DNA from: Vibrio campbellii CAIM 519 = NBRC 15631 = ATCC 25920
GTDB lineage: Bacteria; Pseudomonadota; Gammaproteobacteria; Enterobacterales; Vibrionaceae
Length of the DNA: 64,000 bases
Direction: 5' to 3'
NCBI RefSeq assembly: GCF_002163755.1
Contig: NZ_CP015865.1
Span: forward strand, 10,480 to 74,479
Shown here: piece after piece, positions 25,301-33,538 of the stretch
Layout of the letters: every line of letters begins with the position of its first letter
How positions within the stretch are numbered: position 1 is the first letter of the stretch
The notes under the pieces: generated by a model
The model's input: the letters and a program-made list of their open reading frames with translations, nothing else
Told to the model about the DNA's origin: nothing
The model's database searches: none
Made by a program: the position numbers and the translations under genes

Positions 25301-25353
25301 CAAAAGTTTCTCAGGTTGAATTTTTACCCGTGGCACTTTCTAGCTCTAAAGTG

Positions 25354-25588
25354 CCCGATCCCTTCTCAGCGCTAAAGTCTAACCACAATCTGCAATTGTA
25401 AGTTTGCCTTATCTGTAGTTATCCAAGAGAGTGTCTACGTAAGCTTTTTAAAAATTATGCGTCATCTTGCAAACTAATTTTCAATACATCTTACTAACCT
25501 ATTGATTATCAATTGAACTTCGTTCACAAAGATTGCATGATAGGAGTAAGAAAAACGGCTGAAAGCCGTACAGAAAGCGTTAGGTACA
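25354..25588 (+). repeat. Leader of cassette array B, inverted copy of 11082-11311
   Basis: About 230 bp homologous to the array A leader in opposite orientation, ending with the hairpin CGGCT/AGCCG and the AAGCGTTAGGTAC core just before the first cassette gene. GTTAGGT fits the integron crossover consensus GTTRRRY. Similarity continues less perfectly back to about 25290. Confidence 0.65.
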
Positions 25589-25598
25589 AAGAGGACGT

Positions 25599-26036
25599 AT
25601 GAAGGCTAAAATAGAGTTTGAAAAAGTATGGTTTGATGAAGATATCGTCGAATTGAAGATACTTGTGAGTAATGGGTGCTCAATGTTTACAAACAAGGTT
25701 TACGTTGGAAGTAATGAACTGGAATTGCTGTACAAACAACTTGAGGCGTTCAAAACAGCATACTATGGCGGTTTGGAAGACATAACATTCGGTGCATTTG
25801 GAGTGGAGTATGCTAGTGGCGCATTTCATGCCCGTTTACATTTCCCTAAGCCTGGCTTGTTATATATTTCGACAAAGCAACAATCAAAGTTCTTTGAATT
25901 CAAAGGTAGACATGAAGCCAGTGAGGCTAATATGTATCTTTCTACAGAGCCTGCTCTATTCGATAACTTTTTGTTAGAGCTTAAGAGTTTAAGTACAAGT
26001 AGTATTGGTGGTAAAGCTGAGTTGATTTGTACCTAA
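25599..26036 (+). CDS. Cassette-encoded hypothetical protein (145 aa)
   Basis: The 145-residue protein is likely a mixed alpha/beta fold with no signal peptide. The N-terminal region (KIEFEKVWFDEDIVELKILV) and an aromatic middle (YGGLEDITFGAFGVEYASGA) resemble small cassette proteins common in Vibrio superintegrons, but I cannot name a domain. It is the first cassette of array B behind the shared leader and ends inside the first attC. GAGGACGT lies upstream of its ATG. Confidence 0.6.
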   Translation: MKAKIEFEKVWFDEDIVELKILVSNGCSMFTNKVYVGSNELELLYKQLEAFKTAYYGGLEDITFGAFGVEYASGAFHARLHFPKPGLLYISTKQQSKFFEFKGRHEASEANMYLSTEPALFDNFLLELKSLSTSSIGGKAELICT

Positions 26037-26156
26037 CAAACTGTTTAAGAGTGATTCGCAACGCGTGGCATTTTCACTATGCGTTGTGTTTGGTGTTTCA
26101 GGTAGTATGTGGTTGCATCGGTATTGCGTTGCTCACACCTTAACAGGGCGTTATAT
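26034..26156 (+). repeat. attC site (array B, 1/2)
   Basis: A VCR/VXR-like element of 123 bp from TAACAAACTGTTTAAGAGTG to CTTAACAGGGCGTTATATG, with inverted inner arms (AACGCGTGGC near the left end). It overlaps the stop codon of the preceding cassette gene. Confidence 0.92.
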
Positions 26157-26190
26157 GCTTTCAAGTTTCAAACAATAAAAGGACTTAAAA

Positions 26191-26559
26191 ATGATTCTAA
26201 ATCACGTCTCAGTTGGCGCTTCTGATGTGGTAAAAGCGGTTGGTTTTTATGACTCAGTTCTTTCTACGTTGTCTATTAAGCGTGCTCACTATATAGAAAA
26301 TATCGCAGCGGCTTATGGTGAAAACTTTGAATTTTGGGTCGGCAGCCCCTGTGAAGGAAAAACTACATCAAGTAATGGTGCTCATATTGCTTTCAATGCG
26401 CCTTCAAAAGAAGCTGTAGACCAATTCTATGCTACAGCAATTGAATTGGGTGGTTCATGTGCAGGTAAGCCAGGCTTAAGACCTGAGTATGGTGAGACTT
26501 ACTATGCAGCGTTCGTACGTGACTTAGACGGAAACAAGATCGAAGCCGTTTCAATGTAG
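26191..26559 (+). CDS. VOC-family (glyoxalase/bleomycin resistance-like) protein
   Basis: The 122-residue protein has a single VOC domain of two beta-alpha-beta-beta-beta modules: MILNHVSVGASDVVKAVGFY at the start and YYAAFVRDLDGNKIEAVSM at the end, with the usual His/Glu metal-ligand positions (H5 and a glutamate near the C-terminus). It resembles the small glyoxalase-like proteins frequent in cassettes, acting as dioxygenase-like, isomerase or sequestration proteins. It has a good ribosome site (AAAGGAC). Cytoplasmic; the substrate cannot be inferred. Confidence 0.9.
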   Translation: MILNHVSVGASDVVKAVGFYDSVLSTLSIKRAHYIENIAAAYGENFEFWVGSPCEGKTTSSNGAHIAFNAPSKEAVDQFYATAIELGGSCAGKPGLRPEYGETYYAAFVRDLDGNKIEAVSM

Positions 26560-26573
26560 CTTCGAGTACGCAT

Positions 26574-26697
26574 ATAACAAACTGTTTAAGAGTGATTCGC
26601 AACGCGTGGCATTTTTACTATGCGTTGGCTTTAGTGTTTAAGGTGGTATGCGGTGGCATCGGTATTGCGTTGATCACACCTTAACAAGGCGTTATAC
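26574..26697 (+). repeat. attC site (array B, 2/3)
   Basis: A 124-bp element from ATAACAAACTGTTTAAGAGT to CTTAACAAGGCGTTATACG, nearly identical to 26034-26156 and, inverted, to 10053-10173. Confidence 0.92.
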
Positions 26698-26728
26698 GCT
26701 TTATGAAAAATGATACAAAAAGGACGTT

Positions 26729-27013
26729 ATGAAGTTATCTGAGTTACAAAGTCATATAAAAGAATTCGATTATGCGCCAGAGCAATCTGAACACTATTTT
26801 TTAAAACTAATCGAAGAAGTTGGCGAATTATCGGAATCTATTCGCAAAGGCAAAAGTGGGCAACCAACGCTAGATGAGCTCAAAGGTTCAGTCGCAGAAG
26901 AGTTATATGACGTTTTGTATTATGTTTGTGCTCTAGCCAATATTCACGGTGTAAACCTTGAGAAAACGCATGAACTAAAAGAAGTTTTGAATAAAGCTAA
27001 GTACAACCGATAA
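26729..27013 (+). CDS. MazG-like nucleotide pyrophosphohydrolase
   Basis: The 94-residue protein has the all-alpha NTP pyrophosphohydrolase core. The motif LKLIEEVGELSESIRKGK near residues 28-45 provides the E-x-x-E metal ligands, and SVAEELYDVLYYVCALANIH near 62-81 provides the second E-x-x-D pair. It would hydrolyse a (d)NTP or modified nucleotide to the monophosphate and pyrophosphate, a house-cleaning or phage-response function. It is a typical small single-domain cassette version, preceded by AAAAAGGACG. Full length for the minimal family. Confidence 0.9.
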   Translation: MKLSELQSHIKEFDYAPEQSEHYFLKLIEEVGELSESIRKGKSGQPTLDELKGSVAEELYDVLYYVCALANIHGVNLEKTHELKEVLNKAKYNR

Positions 27014-27020
27014 GACGCGT

Positions 27021-27141
27021 ATAACAATTGTTCAAGAGGGATTCAGCACGCGTGGCATTTTTACTATGCGTTGGTTTTAGTGGTTAAGGTGGTATGCGGA
27101 GGCATCGGTGTTGCGTGCTTCACCCCTTAAAAAGGCGTTAG
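27021..27141 (+). repeat. attC site (array B, 3/4)
   Basis: A 121-bp attC from ATAACAATTGTTCAAGAGGG to CCTTAAAAAGGCGTTAGC, slightly more diverged than the two preceding ones. Confidence 0.9.
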
Positions 27142-27156
27142 CTGTTTGAGAAACAA

Positions 27157-27564
27157 ATGAAAATAATCGATAAGCCGTTATTTTGGCTATATGTTAAAAC
27201 GCGAGACTCAGTCTTTTCATCATTTAAAGGTTTTTCCTCTTTACTCTTAGTCATCATTATTGCGGCTATAGTTTCAGGTAACAAATCTCCCGAAAACACC
27301 TTCATGTCTTACATGTTGTATCTGTTGATGCTTAGTGTACCTACCTCAATGGGTCTTATGCTTTTGAAGCTAAAGTTTCGAAAAGTTGCAGGCTCCATTC
27401 CTAGGGCAGAGTTAGCGTACTTTTTACAGAACAATAAAGGTATCGAGCTGGAAAATGCTGTAAAAGGGATATTTTCGCTCTATCTATCATTGATGATTTA
27501 TCTCTGGTTTTTGATGATGGTTGTCGCAGCTTTGGGACCTTTGATTTTAATGCTAGTGTTTTAG
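27157..27564 (+). CDS. Cassette-encoded inner-membrane protein (135 aa)
   Basis: The 135-residue protein has about four hydrophobic segments: FSSLLLVIIIAAIVSG (~25-42), FMSYMLYLLMLSVPTSMGLM (~49-68), and two near the C-terminus (LYLSLMIYLWFLMMVVAALG, LILMLVF). A cytoplasmic loop is basic. No recognised domain. As the last cassette of array B, it is followed by the shared trailer rather than a standard attC. Function unknown; small membrane proteins are common in cassettes. Confidence 0.65.
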   Translation: MKIIDKPLFWLYVKTRDSVFSSFKGFSSLLLVIIIAAIVSGNKSPENTFMSYMLYLLMLSVPTSMGLMLLKLKFRKVAGSIPRAELAYFLQNNKGIELENAVKGIFSLYLSLMIYLWFLMMVVAALGPLILMLVF

Positions 27565-27567
27565 TAC

Positions 27568-27655
27568 ACAGCTAACAAAAGACTGTGGTTTCAAGATACT
27601 TTTTCATACCTGATCGTGATGTAACTAAGTCATTTTAACTAACAAGGTTTTGTCC
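27568..27655 (+). repeat. Trailer of cassette array B
   Basis: Runs from CTAACAAAAGACTGTGGTTT through TTTTTCATACCTGATC to TAACAAGGTTTTGTCC, matching 8402-8490 inverted. It ends at the same TAACAAGG...GTCC word found after the hydrolase gene copies. Confidence 0.6.
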
Positions 27656-27666
27656 AAAAACTTCCC

Positions 27667-27700
27667 GTAAGTTGGATAACGGACCCGTTATCCAACTTAC
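27667..27700. repeat. Perfect 16-bp palindrome downstream of parB (candidate parS or terminator)
   Basis: Arms GTAAGTTGGATAACGG and CCGTTATCCAACTTAC with a 2-nt spacer, 19 bp after the parB stop. There is no T-run on the minus-strand side, so an intrinsic terminator is doubtful. ParB-type partition sites often lie directly downstream of parB and are palindromic. A diverged copy is in the chimeric repeat at about 22890. Confidence 0.5.
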
Positions 27701-27718
27701 TTGTGATACTACAAAAGA

Positions 27719-28789
27719 CTAGTTATCTTTTAAAACCTTAGAGATTGCTGCATCTAGCTTGTCTTGCATTTCTTTCGATAAACGACCGAACTCATAAGAG
27801 AAATTACGGCCCTTCACGCGCTTGCGGGCAAACATGCCTTTGCTATCGAACTGGGCGAGGGGAGTGATTTCTGCTTTGTCTGATTCTTGTTTTGCTTCGA
27901 CAATTTTTAGCTCTGCTTTAATGACAGAAATGAGAGATTCTTTTCTATCTTCTTGGCTTTGCTCAGCCTGAGCATTGACAGCTTTACTCGCTATTTTTTT
28001 GATGAAGCTACTCAGAGCTTTCTTGTCATCAGTAAACGCTTTCATCACTTTAGCCAAGATAGAGTAATCTGTGTGAGACAAGTCATTAACAACAGGGAAT
28101 AGGGCGATCAGCTTACTATCAATACTGGCAGCTTTCAGCGCACGGCCCACCGCTTGACGGCTAAGGTTTAATATTTTTGCCGTATCTTCTTGAGTAAGCT
28201 CACCACTCTTCATCAGTATTTGGCACTGCAAGCCAATCTCACGTTGGTTGTGCTCTTTAGCTGTTTGTAACTGCTTGGCCAGCGCTTTTGCATCAGCGGT
28301 CGAAATTTCGTCTTGGGTGACGAGAATTCGGAATGTTTTTACACGACCTTCTTGAAGTAAGAACCAAGCACGGCGGCGAGAGCCATCCAACACATCAATC
28401 TTGCCTTCAATTTCTCGACCTACGGCCGGATAGAACTGTTGAAACTCCAGCGAATTCAGATCAGATAGGGACTCAGCAGTAAGAAGCGATTGATCGCGTC
28501 CATTCACATCGAAAGTAACAAACGTTTCATCTCGAACTTGTTCGAATGACAGTGTCACTTCGTTAAACGTCGCAGTATTACCTGATGCTAGCTGCCAAAC
28601 CATGCTCTGGCCGACAGATTCAAGACCAAACTGTTCTTGCAAGTACTCAGCGGCACTGGTGCCGGCTTTATCCAGTTCTGCCGTCAACTGCTGCGTTAAA
28701 GTGGTCAGGTTCGCTTTAGCTGCTGATTGTTGGGCTTCTTGAGAACCTGGTGCGTTACCTAAAGGGCTACCGCCGCGTTTTTTCGCCAT
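27719..28789 (-). CDS. parB: Plasmid partition protein ParB
   Basis: I start at 28789 (MAKKRGGSPLGNAPGSQ), which shares TAATG with the parA stop and gives 356 residues; the listed upstream extension is inside parA. Residues ~85-190 contain the ParB-N-like segment with the DGSRRRAWFLLQEGR motif, and a helix-turn-helix (QEDTAKILNLSRQAVGRALK) lies near residues 200-220. The C-terminal third is lysine-rich and probably dimerises. It binds a centromere-like site, perhaps the palindrome at 27667, and works with ParA to segregate the replicon. Its 3' end has been copied into the chimeric repeats at 22868 and 24899. Confidence 0.9.
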   Translation of the reverse strand: MAKKRGGSPLGNAPGSQEAQQSAAKANLTTLTQQLTAELDKAGTSAAEYLQEQFGLESVGQSMVWQLASGNTATFNEVTLSFEQVRDETFVTFDVNGRDQSLLTAESLSDLNSLEFQQFYPAVGREIEGKIDVLDGSRRRAWFLLQEGRVKTFRILVTQDEISTADAKALAKQLQTAKEHNQREIGLQCQILMKSGELTQEDTAKILNLSRQAVGRALKAASIDSKLIALFPVVNDLSHTDYSILAKVMKAFTDDKKALSSFIKKIASKAVNAQAEQSQEDRKESLISVIKAELKIVEAKQESDKAEITPLAQFDSKGMFARKRVKGRNFSYEFGRLSKEMQDKLDAAISKVLKDN

Positions 28790-29988
28790 TATGCTTGCTC
28801 CTGTTCGCGCCACACATTAAGAATGTCGCGCTGAATTTGACTGGTTACCTCATACCCGTTTTGTTGTGCCGTTTGGAACGTCGACTTACTTTTTGGGTAC
28901 TCGCTCTTCGACATATCAAAAACGGTCGAAAGTAGGGAAGAGGCTTGTCTGATGGCTTCGCTATGTTTGAACTCCTTAGAGTACAAATAAGGTGCAAAGT
29001 GGTCGTAAAGACTGTTCATCAACTCAGTTGTGGTCGAGCTGTCACGATGGTTGGTAAGCAGGATCTTCATGAAGTCGTACCCATCATGATTCGCATTGGC
29101 CAACAGTGCCCATACTTGCGGAATGTAGCTGAAGTATGAACAGGTCGCGTCGATATCGTTCTCCGTAATCGATAGCGGGAATACCACGCTGGTTGCGGCA
29201 AAGTAGGCGTTGTAAGTTGCGTAACCTAGTGATGGCGGTGTATCGATGATGATGATGTCGAATTCATCTTTCACTGCATCGATGATCTCAGCCAAGATAG
29301 AGTAGGGGGATGGCAATTTATGGCTGAAGACTTGTTCATGGAACCAGCCTTCAATAGCTCGGTCACTCTGCGCTGCTGGCAGAATTCGTAAGTTAGGAAT
29401 GGTGGTTTCTAGGAACGCCTCAGATACCGCTTGCTCAAACGTTTCATCCTCATCCAAGTCAAAGTTACGCATAATGAGATCACCCACAGACAAGTTGCCT
29501 TCCTGGTCTGCCTCTGGCGCGTAATACATAGAGAGGGTCGCCTGGCCATCCATATCTATTAAGCCTACACGGTACTTTTGATGGAACTCTGTAGCTAAAC
29601 CAGATGCGACAGTCGCGGCAGACACAGTTTTACCAACGCCACCTTTCTGGTTTTGGATGACGATGACTTGTGCTGATTGCTGTTCGCTACGCGAAAACTT
29701 TGGCTCTTTACGCAATGCCTCTGGCAACAAATCACGTACACGGTACATTTCCGCAATATCAATCGACCACTGAGAATCTTCATGACGACGAGGATCAATA
29801 TCCGCTGCAGTTACGTATTTATCCAGCGTTTTAGCATCGATACCTAAGTAAGCAGAGGCTTCTGCACGGGTAAAGTTGCGTAACTCTTTGCGATGGTTCG
29901 CCAGTAAGCGCTGGTTACGGCGCTTAATGTAAGCATCGGCACCTTGCTTGAGAGATTGAAAGTGTGACGTGGTTTGTTGAGTATCCAT
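28789..29988 (-). CDS. parA: Plasmid partition ATPase ParA (type Ia, N-terminal HTH)
   Basis: I prefer the ATG at 29988 (MDTQQTTSHFQSLKQG), which has GGAG 6 bp before it, over the ATG at 30000, which has none; this gives 399 residues. An N-terminal winged/HTH region (FTRAEASAYLGIDAKTLDKY) allows autorepression, as in P1-type ParA. The deviant Walker A KGGVGKT lies near residue 116, followed by LIDMDGQATLSMYY and IIIIDTPPSLGYATYNAY. It moves ParB-bound replicons along the nucleoid. parB overlaps its stop, so the two are one operon. Confidence 0.93.
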   Translation of the reverse strand: MDTQQTTSHFQSLKQGADAYIKRRNQRLLANHRKELRNFTRAEASAYLGIDAKTLDKYVTAADIDPRRHEDSQWSIDIAEMYRVRDLLPEALRKEPKFSRSEQQSAQVIVIQNQKGGVGKTVSAATVASGLATEFHQKYRVGLIDMDGQATLSMYYAPEADQEGNLSVGDLIMRNFDLDEDETFEQAVSEAFLETTIPNLRILPAAQSDRAIEGWFHEQVFSHKLPSPYSILAEIIDAVKDEFDIIIIDTPPSLGYATYNAYFAATSVVFPLSITENDIDATCSYFSYIPQVWALLANANHDGYDFMKILLTNHRDSSTTTELMNSLYDHFAPYLYSKEFKHSEAIRQASSLLSTVFDMSKSEYPKSKSTFQTAQQNGYEVTSQIQRDILNVWREQEQA

Positions 29989-30023
29989 TTCTGTCTCCAT
30001 GTAGGAATTAGAAATAGTATATC

Positions 30024-30057
30024 CCTTAATTTTTAGTGTGTGTAGTTAAAATTAAGG
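30024..30057. promoter_or_regulatory. Inverted repeat upstream of parA (possible ParA operator)
   Basis: Arms CCTTAATTTT and AAAATTAAGG with 14 nt between, lying about 36 bp before the parA start in an AT-rich gap. Type Ia ParA proteins bind such repeats to repress their operon. It might alternatively contribute to termination after umuC. Confidence 0.45.
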
Positions 30058-30125
30058 TATCTGTGCATTTTTTGTCATGTTTAGAAAATGTATTATGGCA
30101 TATATGCTTAGTAGTGATGTTAACT

Positions 30126-31382
30126 TCAGCACTTAACCTGAGGCAAATCTGTCCAACATGTCGTGTACTGCGGTGTCAGAAGCTGACGCCGCATTTGCCA
30201 CTTTTGCTCTATGCCTTGAGCGCCAAGGAATACCGTGTTCTGGCCATAACGCTGATTCAGGCCATCAAAAACCGACATCAATGGCGTATTGTTTGGCGTA
30301 GGGTTAAATAAATCCGCTTGCTCTTGCCGCCCGTCTACTAAATCCAATAGGCCAACGCCCACCTTGTAAAAGCGGACATCTTCAGAAAAGAGTTGGTCGG
30401 TCAGCTCAGAGACCACTTTAGTTAACTGAGTGACATCTGCCGTCGGGTAGGGGAACCGATGCACGACTCGGCGACTGTAAGACACATCATCAAACGGCGA
30501 GCTTGATGCAAAGCACATCAGCACCTTACATAAGGATTGCTGCTTTCTCGCTTTACGCGAAGCGATGCCCGCGTGGTGGCACAACGCCTGGCGTAACGAG
30601 GTTTCATCTTCGATGCGTTCGCCAAAACTGCGCGTAGAAAAGATCTGCTTTTTATCTGCTCGAGCTTCATCCCACTGTTTACAGACTTGGCCATTGAGTT
30701 CGCGCACTGTGCGCTCTAACTCCACATTAAACACCTTGCGTGCCAATGGCGCCGGGTACTTGGCCAGTTGTAAAGCGGTGGTGATACCAAGGTGTTTTAG
30801 GTGAGTAGTTAGCCGTTTTCCTACTCCCCACACATCACTTACTGAGAGCTGAGCGAGGACGCGTTCTCGTTCCACTAAAGTATCGAGCACGCACACCCCA
30901 TTAAACCCAGTGATTTTCTTTGCTGCATGGTTGGCGATTTTGGCCAGAGTTAACGTTGGTCCAATACCAACGCACACAGGTAACCGGCACTCTCGCCAAA
31001 CCGACTTTCTGAGGGTTTGGCCATGCTCACGAAGACAGGGAATCGCTGGCGCTGTTCGCTCGAAAGAGAGAAAAGATTCATCAATAGAGTAGACGTGCTG
31101 CTCTGGAGCAAATCGGCCGATGACTTCCATCATCTTGCTCGATAAGTCACCGTACAGCTCATAGTTAGAAGAGAGCGCAATAACGCCGCGTTGCTCGCAC
31201 TGCGCTTTCATTTGGAAGTAGGGCTTAAACTTCTCGACCCCGCATTCTTTGGCTTGCCGGTTCGCCGCGACCACACAACCATCATTATTGGACAAAACAA
31301 CGACAGGCTTGCCGCGCCATTCCGGGCGGAAGACTTGCTCCGCGCTGCAGTAAAACGCATTGGCATCAACCAGGGCAAACAT
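30126..31382 (-). CDS. umuC: DNA polymerase V catalytic subunit UmuC
   Basis: The start is the ATG at 31382, which shares TAATG with the umuD stop and gives MFALVDANAFYCSAEQVFRP; the open frame upstream of it is within umuD. The 418-residue product has the Y-family polymerase core, with the metal-binding D at residue 6, VVVLSNNDGCVVAANRQAKE (residues ~30-50) and YSIDESFLSFE near residue 95, then the UmuC-type little-finger region. It performs error-prone translesion synthesis with UmuD'. It has normal length and lies in a LexA-controlled operon. Plasmid-borne mutagenesis operons (e.g. mucAB, rumAB) are well known. Confidence 0.95.
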   Translation of the reverse strand: MFALVDANAFYCSAEQVFRPEWRGKPVVVLSNNDGCVVAANRQAKECGVEKFKPYFQMKAQCEQRGVIALSSNYELYGDLSSKMMEVIGRFAPEQHVYSIDESFLSFERTAPAIPCLREHGQTLRKSVWRECRLPVCVGIGPTLTLAKIANHAAKKITGFNGVCVLDTLVERERVLAQLSVSDVWGVGKRLTTHLKHLGITTALQLAKYPAPLARKVFNVELERTVRELNGQVCKQWDEARADKKQIFSTRSFGERIEDETSLRQALCHHAGIASRKARKQQSLCKVLMCFASSSPFDDVSYSRRVVHRFPYPTADVTQLTKVVSELTDQLFSEDVRFYKVGVGLLDLVDGRQEQADLFNPTPNNTPLMSVFDGLNQRYGQNTVFLGAQGIEQKWQMRRQLLTPQYTTCWTDLPQVKC

Positions 31383-31789
31383 TACCCTTGCCCCAATAAA
31401 TGACTGGCTCGGTGACAGCGTATCGAACGTATGACGACGCCTTCTACTGTAAAGGTATCGCAATCTTGGACCAAAACCGGAGCGTGGCTAGGGTTAGCAG
31501 AAAGCAGCTGGCGATGCTTAATATCCAGCAACTTACACACGAATTCACCATTTAAGTTGGCCACTATCACATCCATGTTACTCAAGGCGACATGGCGATC
31601 GACAATCAGAATATCGCCATCGAAGATACCCACTCCTTGCATCGAGTCTCCACTCGCACGCCCTAAAAAAGTCGCACTTGGGTGCTCGACCAGTAACTCA
31701 TCTAGATCGAGCGAAAGTTGGCGGTACTCCGCAGCTGGTGACTCAAAGCCAGTGATGCCAGCACGGGCAGAAATAGGAATAACGTTCAT
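31382..31789 (-). CDS. umuD: UmuD-type S24 autoprotease
   Basis: The 135-residue protein is of the LexA/UmuD (S24) family. The catalytic serine is S49 in GRASGDSMQG and the lysine is K86 in GEFVCKLLD, 37 residues apart, as in E. coli UmuD (S60/K97). The N-terminal cleavage region (ARAGITGFESPAAEY) is retained though short. RecA-stimulated self-cleavage would give UmuD' for polymerase V with the UmuC encoded next. Its promoter holds a perfect LexA box. Start ATG at 31789. Confidence 0.94.
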   Translation of the reverse strand: MNVIPISARAGITGFESPAAEYRQLSLDLDELLVEHPSATFLGRASGDSMQGVGIFDGDILIVDRHVALSNMDVIVANLNGEFVCKLLDIKHRQLLSANPSHAPVLVQDCDTFTVEGVVIRSIRCHRASHLLGQG

Positions 31790-31795
31790 AAATAA

Positions 31796-31815
31796 TACTG
31801 TTTATATATACAGTA
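31796..31815 (-). promoter_or_regulatory. LexA (SOS) box of umuDC
   Basis: TACTGTTTATATATACAGTA matches the LexA consensus CTG-N10-CAG with near-perfect flanks, 7 bp upstream of the umuD start. Strong LexA repression and DNA-damage induction are expected. Confidence 0.93.
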
Positions 31816-32217
31816 TTATTATGGGTAAAAATGCTCAGAAGCGCAAGTGACAGATGAAGTCAGCTTTCTGTTCAAGAAGCGTTAGTTATAAATTAATCAC
31901 TGTAAAGTTCTGATTTTATTATTTTATCATGGATTGGCAAAGGTTGGCGGAATGGGGGGGAGCGCTTACCACAAATCATAAGTACCCAATGCTTACGTTA
32001 GGATGTCAGAATGTGTCGTTCAACTTTTATGAGTTTTTTTTTTGGCTGGTTCACTGAAGATAAGGGCTGTTCAAAAAGTACAATGAGCATGTACTTACAC
32101 AACGAAAGGGAATGCACTAAAAAGATGGGGGAAACTCTTCTTTGTCTTTGATATATACCCAAGTGGCCCCGAGATACTTGATTTAGAGCCAGGCAACTTG
32201 GGCATGGTCGAGAACTA
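31816..32217. other. Intergenic stretch between umuD and the secreted-protein gene
   Basis: About 400 bp without a supported gene. It holds a poly-T run (32037-32045) and a GC-rich patch. I see no terminator for the minus-strand gene ending at 32218 and no repeat shared with other parts of the window. Confidence 0.35.
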
Positions 32218-32961
32218 CTATTGATTAAAAGTTATCGGCTCCAATTCAATCACTCCACTCTCTTTGTATGCATCTTTTTTGTCCGTAGATATGGAGTAAG
32301 TCAAACCAGTGAGTGTTTCTGATTCACGAATGCGAAACTTCGAGAATCCCATACCTTCGTTTTGGAGATAAGAAGGAGACCCTGATGAGTGATAGTGACA
32401 GAGCTCTTTTGTTTGCCCACAGAGCGGACGAAATTGAATTAATGATGGCTTATCCTTTAGCTTTGCACTTTTTGAGTAACTAAAGTTGATAATATTCCAA
32501 TCACTTTTAGTTTTCGTTTCAGGTATATGTAGTGATACTGAATTGATATTAGACGACTCAAATTTCTTCGGCTCTACATCGAAATATTGTTTACAAGCAT
32601 CAGTATTGAAAGGAACAAATCTCATTTCATATCTATCGTGCTTAGCTTGATTTTCTTGGCATATCGCAGCATTTAGGAACTGAGTAGAACTCATTAAATT
32701 CCCAGCACCATCTTGAACTTTCACCTCTAAATCAATGGTTTTATCACTAGCATCTAACAGTTCAACACTAATGCCTCGCTTCACTTCTTTACCATCTTGT
32801 AGATAAGAGAAAGAGGTAAGGCCGCCATTGATTGGTACAGTTACAGACATGAACTTCTCTGAAGATTCAAACTTAACATCGGTTTTAAACGACCAATTAG
32901 GTACATCGGCATTGGCAAAGCCAGTAACAAGGGTTGAGAGCAAGATATAATTTTTTATCAT
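32218..32961 (-). CDS. Secreted hypothetical protein with disulfide pairs
   Basis: I use the ATG at 32961, which has AAGGAAA upstream and yields a signal peptide (MIKNYILLSTLVTGFANA-DV). The longer open frame masks it. The mature protein is ~228 residues, beta-rich, with five cysteines (AAICQEN, DACKQYF, PLCGQTKELCHYH), suggesting disulfides and a periplasmic or extracellular location. No recognised domain. It precedes, on the same strand, the low-confidence fragment at 33018 and may mark the distal edge of the toxin locus. It could be a host-directed factor, but nothing shows this. Confidence 0.6.
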   Translation of the reverse strand: MIKNYILLSTLVTGFANADVPNWSFKTDVKFESSEKFMSVTVPINGGLTSFSYLQDGKEVKRGISVELLDASDKTIDLEVKVQDGAGNLMSSTQFLNAAICQENQAKHDRYEMRFVPFNTDACKQYFDVEPKKFESSNINSVSLHIPETKTKSDWNIINFSYSKSAKLKDKPSLIQFRPLCGQTKELCHYHSSGSPSYLQNEGMGFSKFRIRESETLTGLTYSISTDKKDAYKESGVIELEPITFNQ

Positions 32962-33017
32962 AACGGGTTTTCCTTGATGATAAGCATCTTTATTTATATT
33001 CACGACATTGTAAGACA

Positions 33018-33215
33018 CTAATTAAAAAGAAAGTTTCCACCGTTCGGGAAATTTAAATCACATATCACCAAATACTTTTTACCCTCTGTATTCCGCTCAA
33101 AATCTAACAGGTCAAATTCAACTGCATCCAACCATGAAAAAATCGCTAGTCGTGGTTCTAGATATAGCTTCTCTACAACATTTAAATGATGAAGTCGAAA
33201 TCTTATTATTTCCAT
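33018..33215 (-). CDS. Small hypothetical protein or gene remnant (65 aa)
   Basis: From an ATG at 33215, a frame MEIIRFRLHHLNVVEKLYLE... runs to 33018 and looks protein-like in its second half (FDLLDFERNTEGKKYLVICD). The longer open frame upstream has poor composition. There is no clear ribosome site. It may be a truncated immunity-like or regulatory protein; its reality is uncertain. Confidence 0.25.
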   Translation of the reverse strand: MEIIRFRLHHLNVVEKLYLEPRLAIFSWLDAVEFDLLDFERNTEGKKYLVICDLNFPNGGNFLFN

Positions 33216-33538
33216 GAACTTACCAACAAACCTAACCCTCGTTATACGGCTGCACATTGGGTTGGTTGCCCGTTTTATTTCCATTACGGTTAATGCAAAC
33301 CTCTGAGGTATGGAGAGGAGCCACAGCGAGATACTAAGGGTAATCACGCACTTTTCTAGGCCCGAGTTTTCTTCGCTACTGTAGCAACATGAAAGGCTAA
33401 AGCTTATTTTAACACTCAAATTTCAGCAGCGAAAAGTGTCCCAATTTTGATATATGCAGCCCGAATGTTTTTATTGGTAATAAAAGAAATGGTGTAATTT
33501 TTATACGTCACTTACCAAACCCTTAAGGAATATTGACG

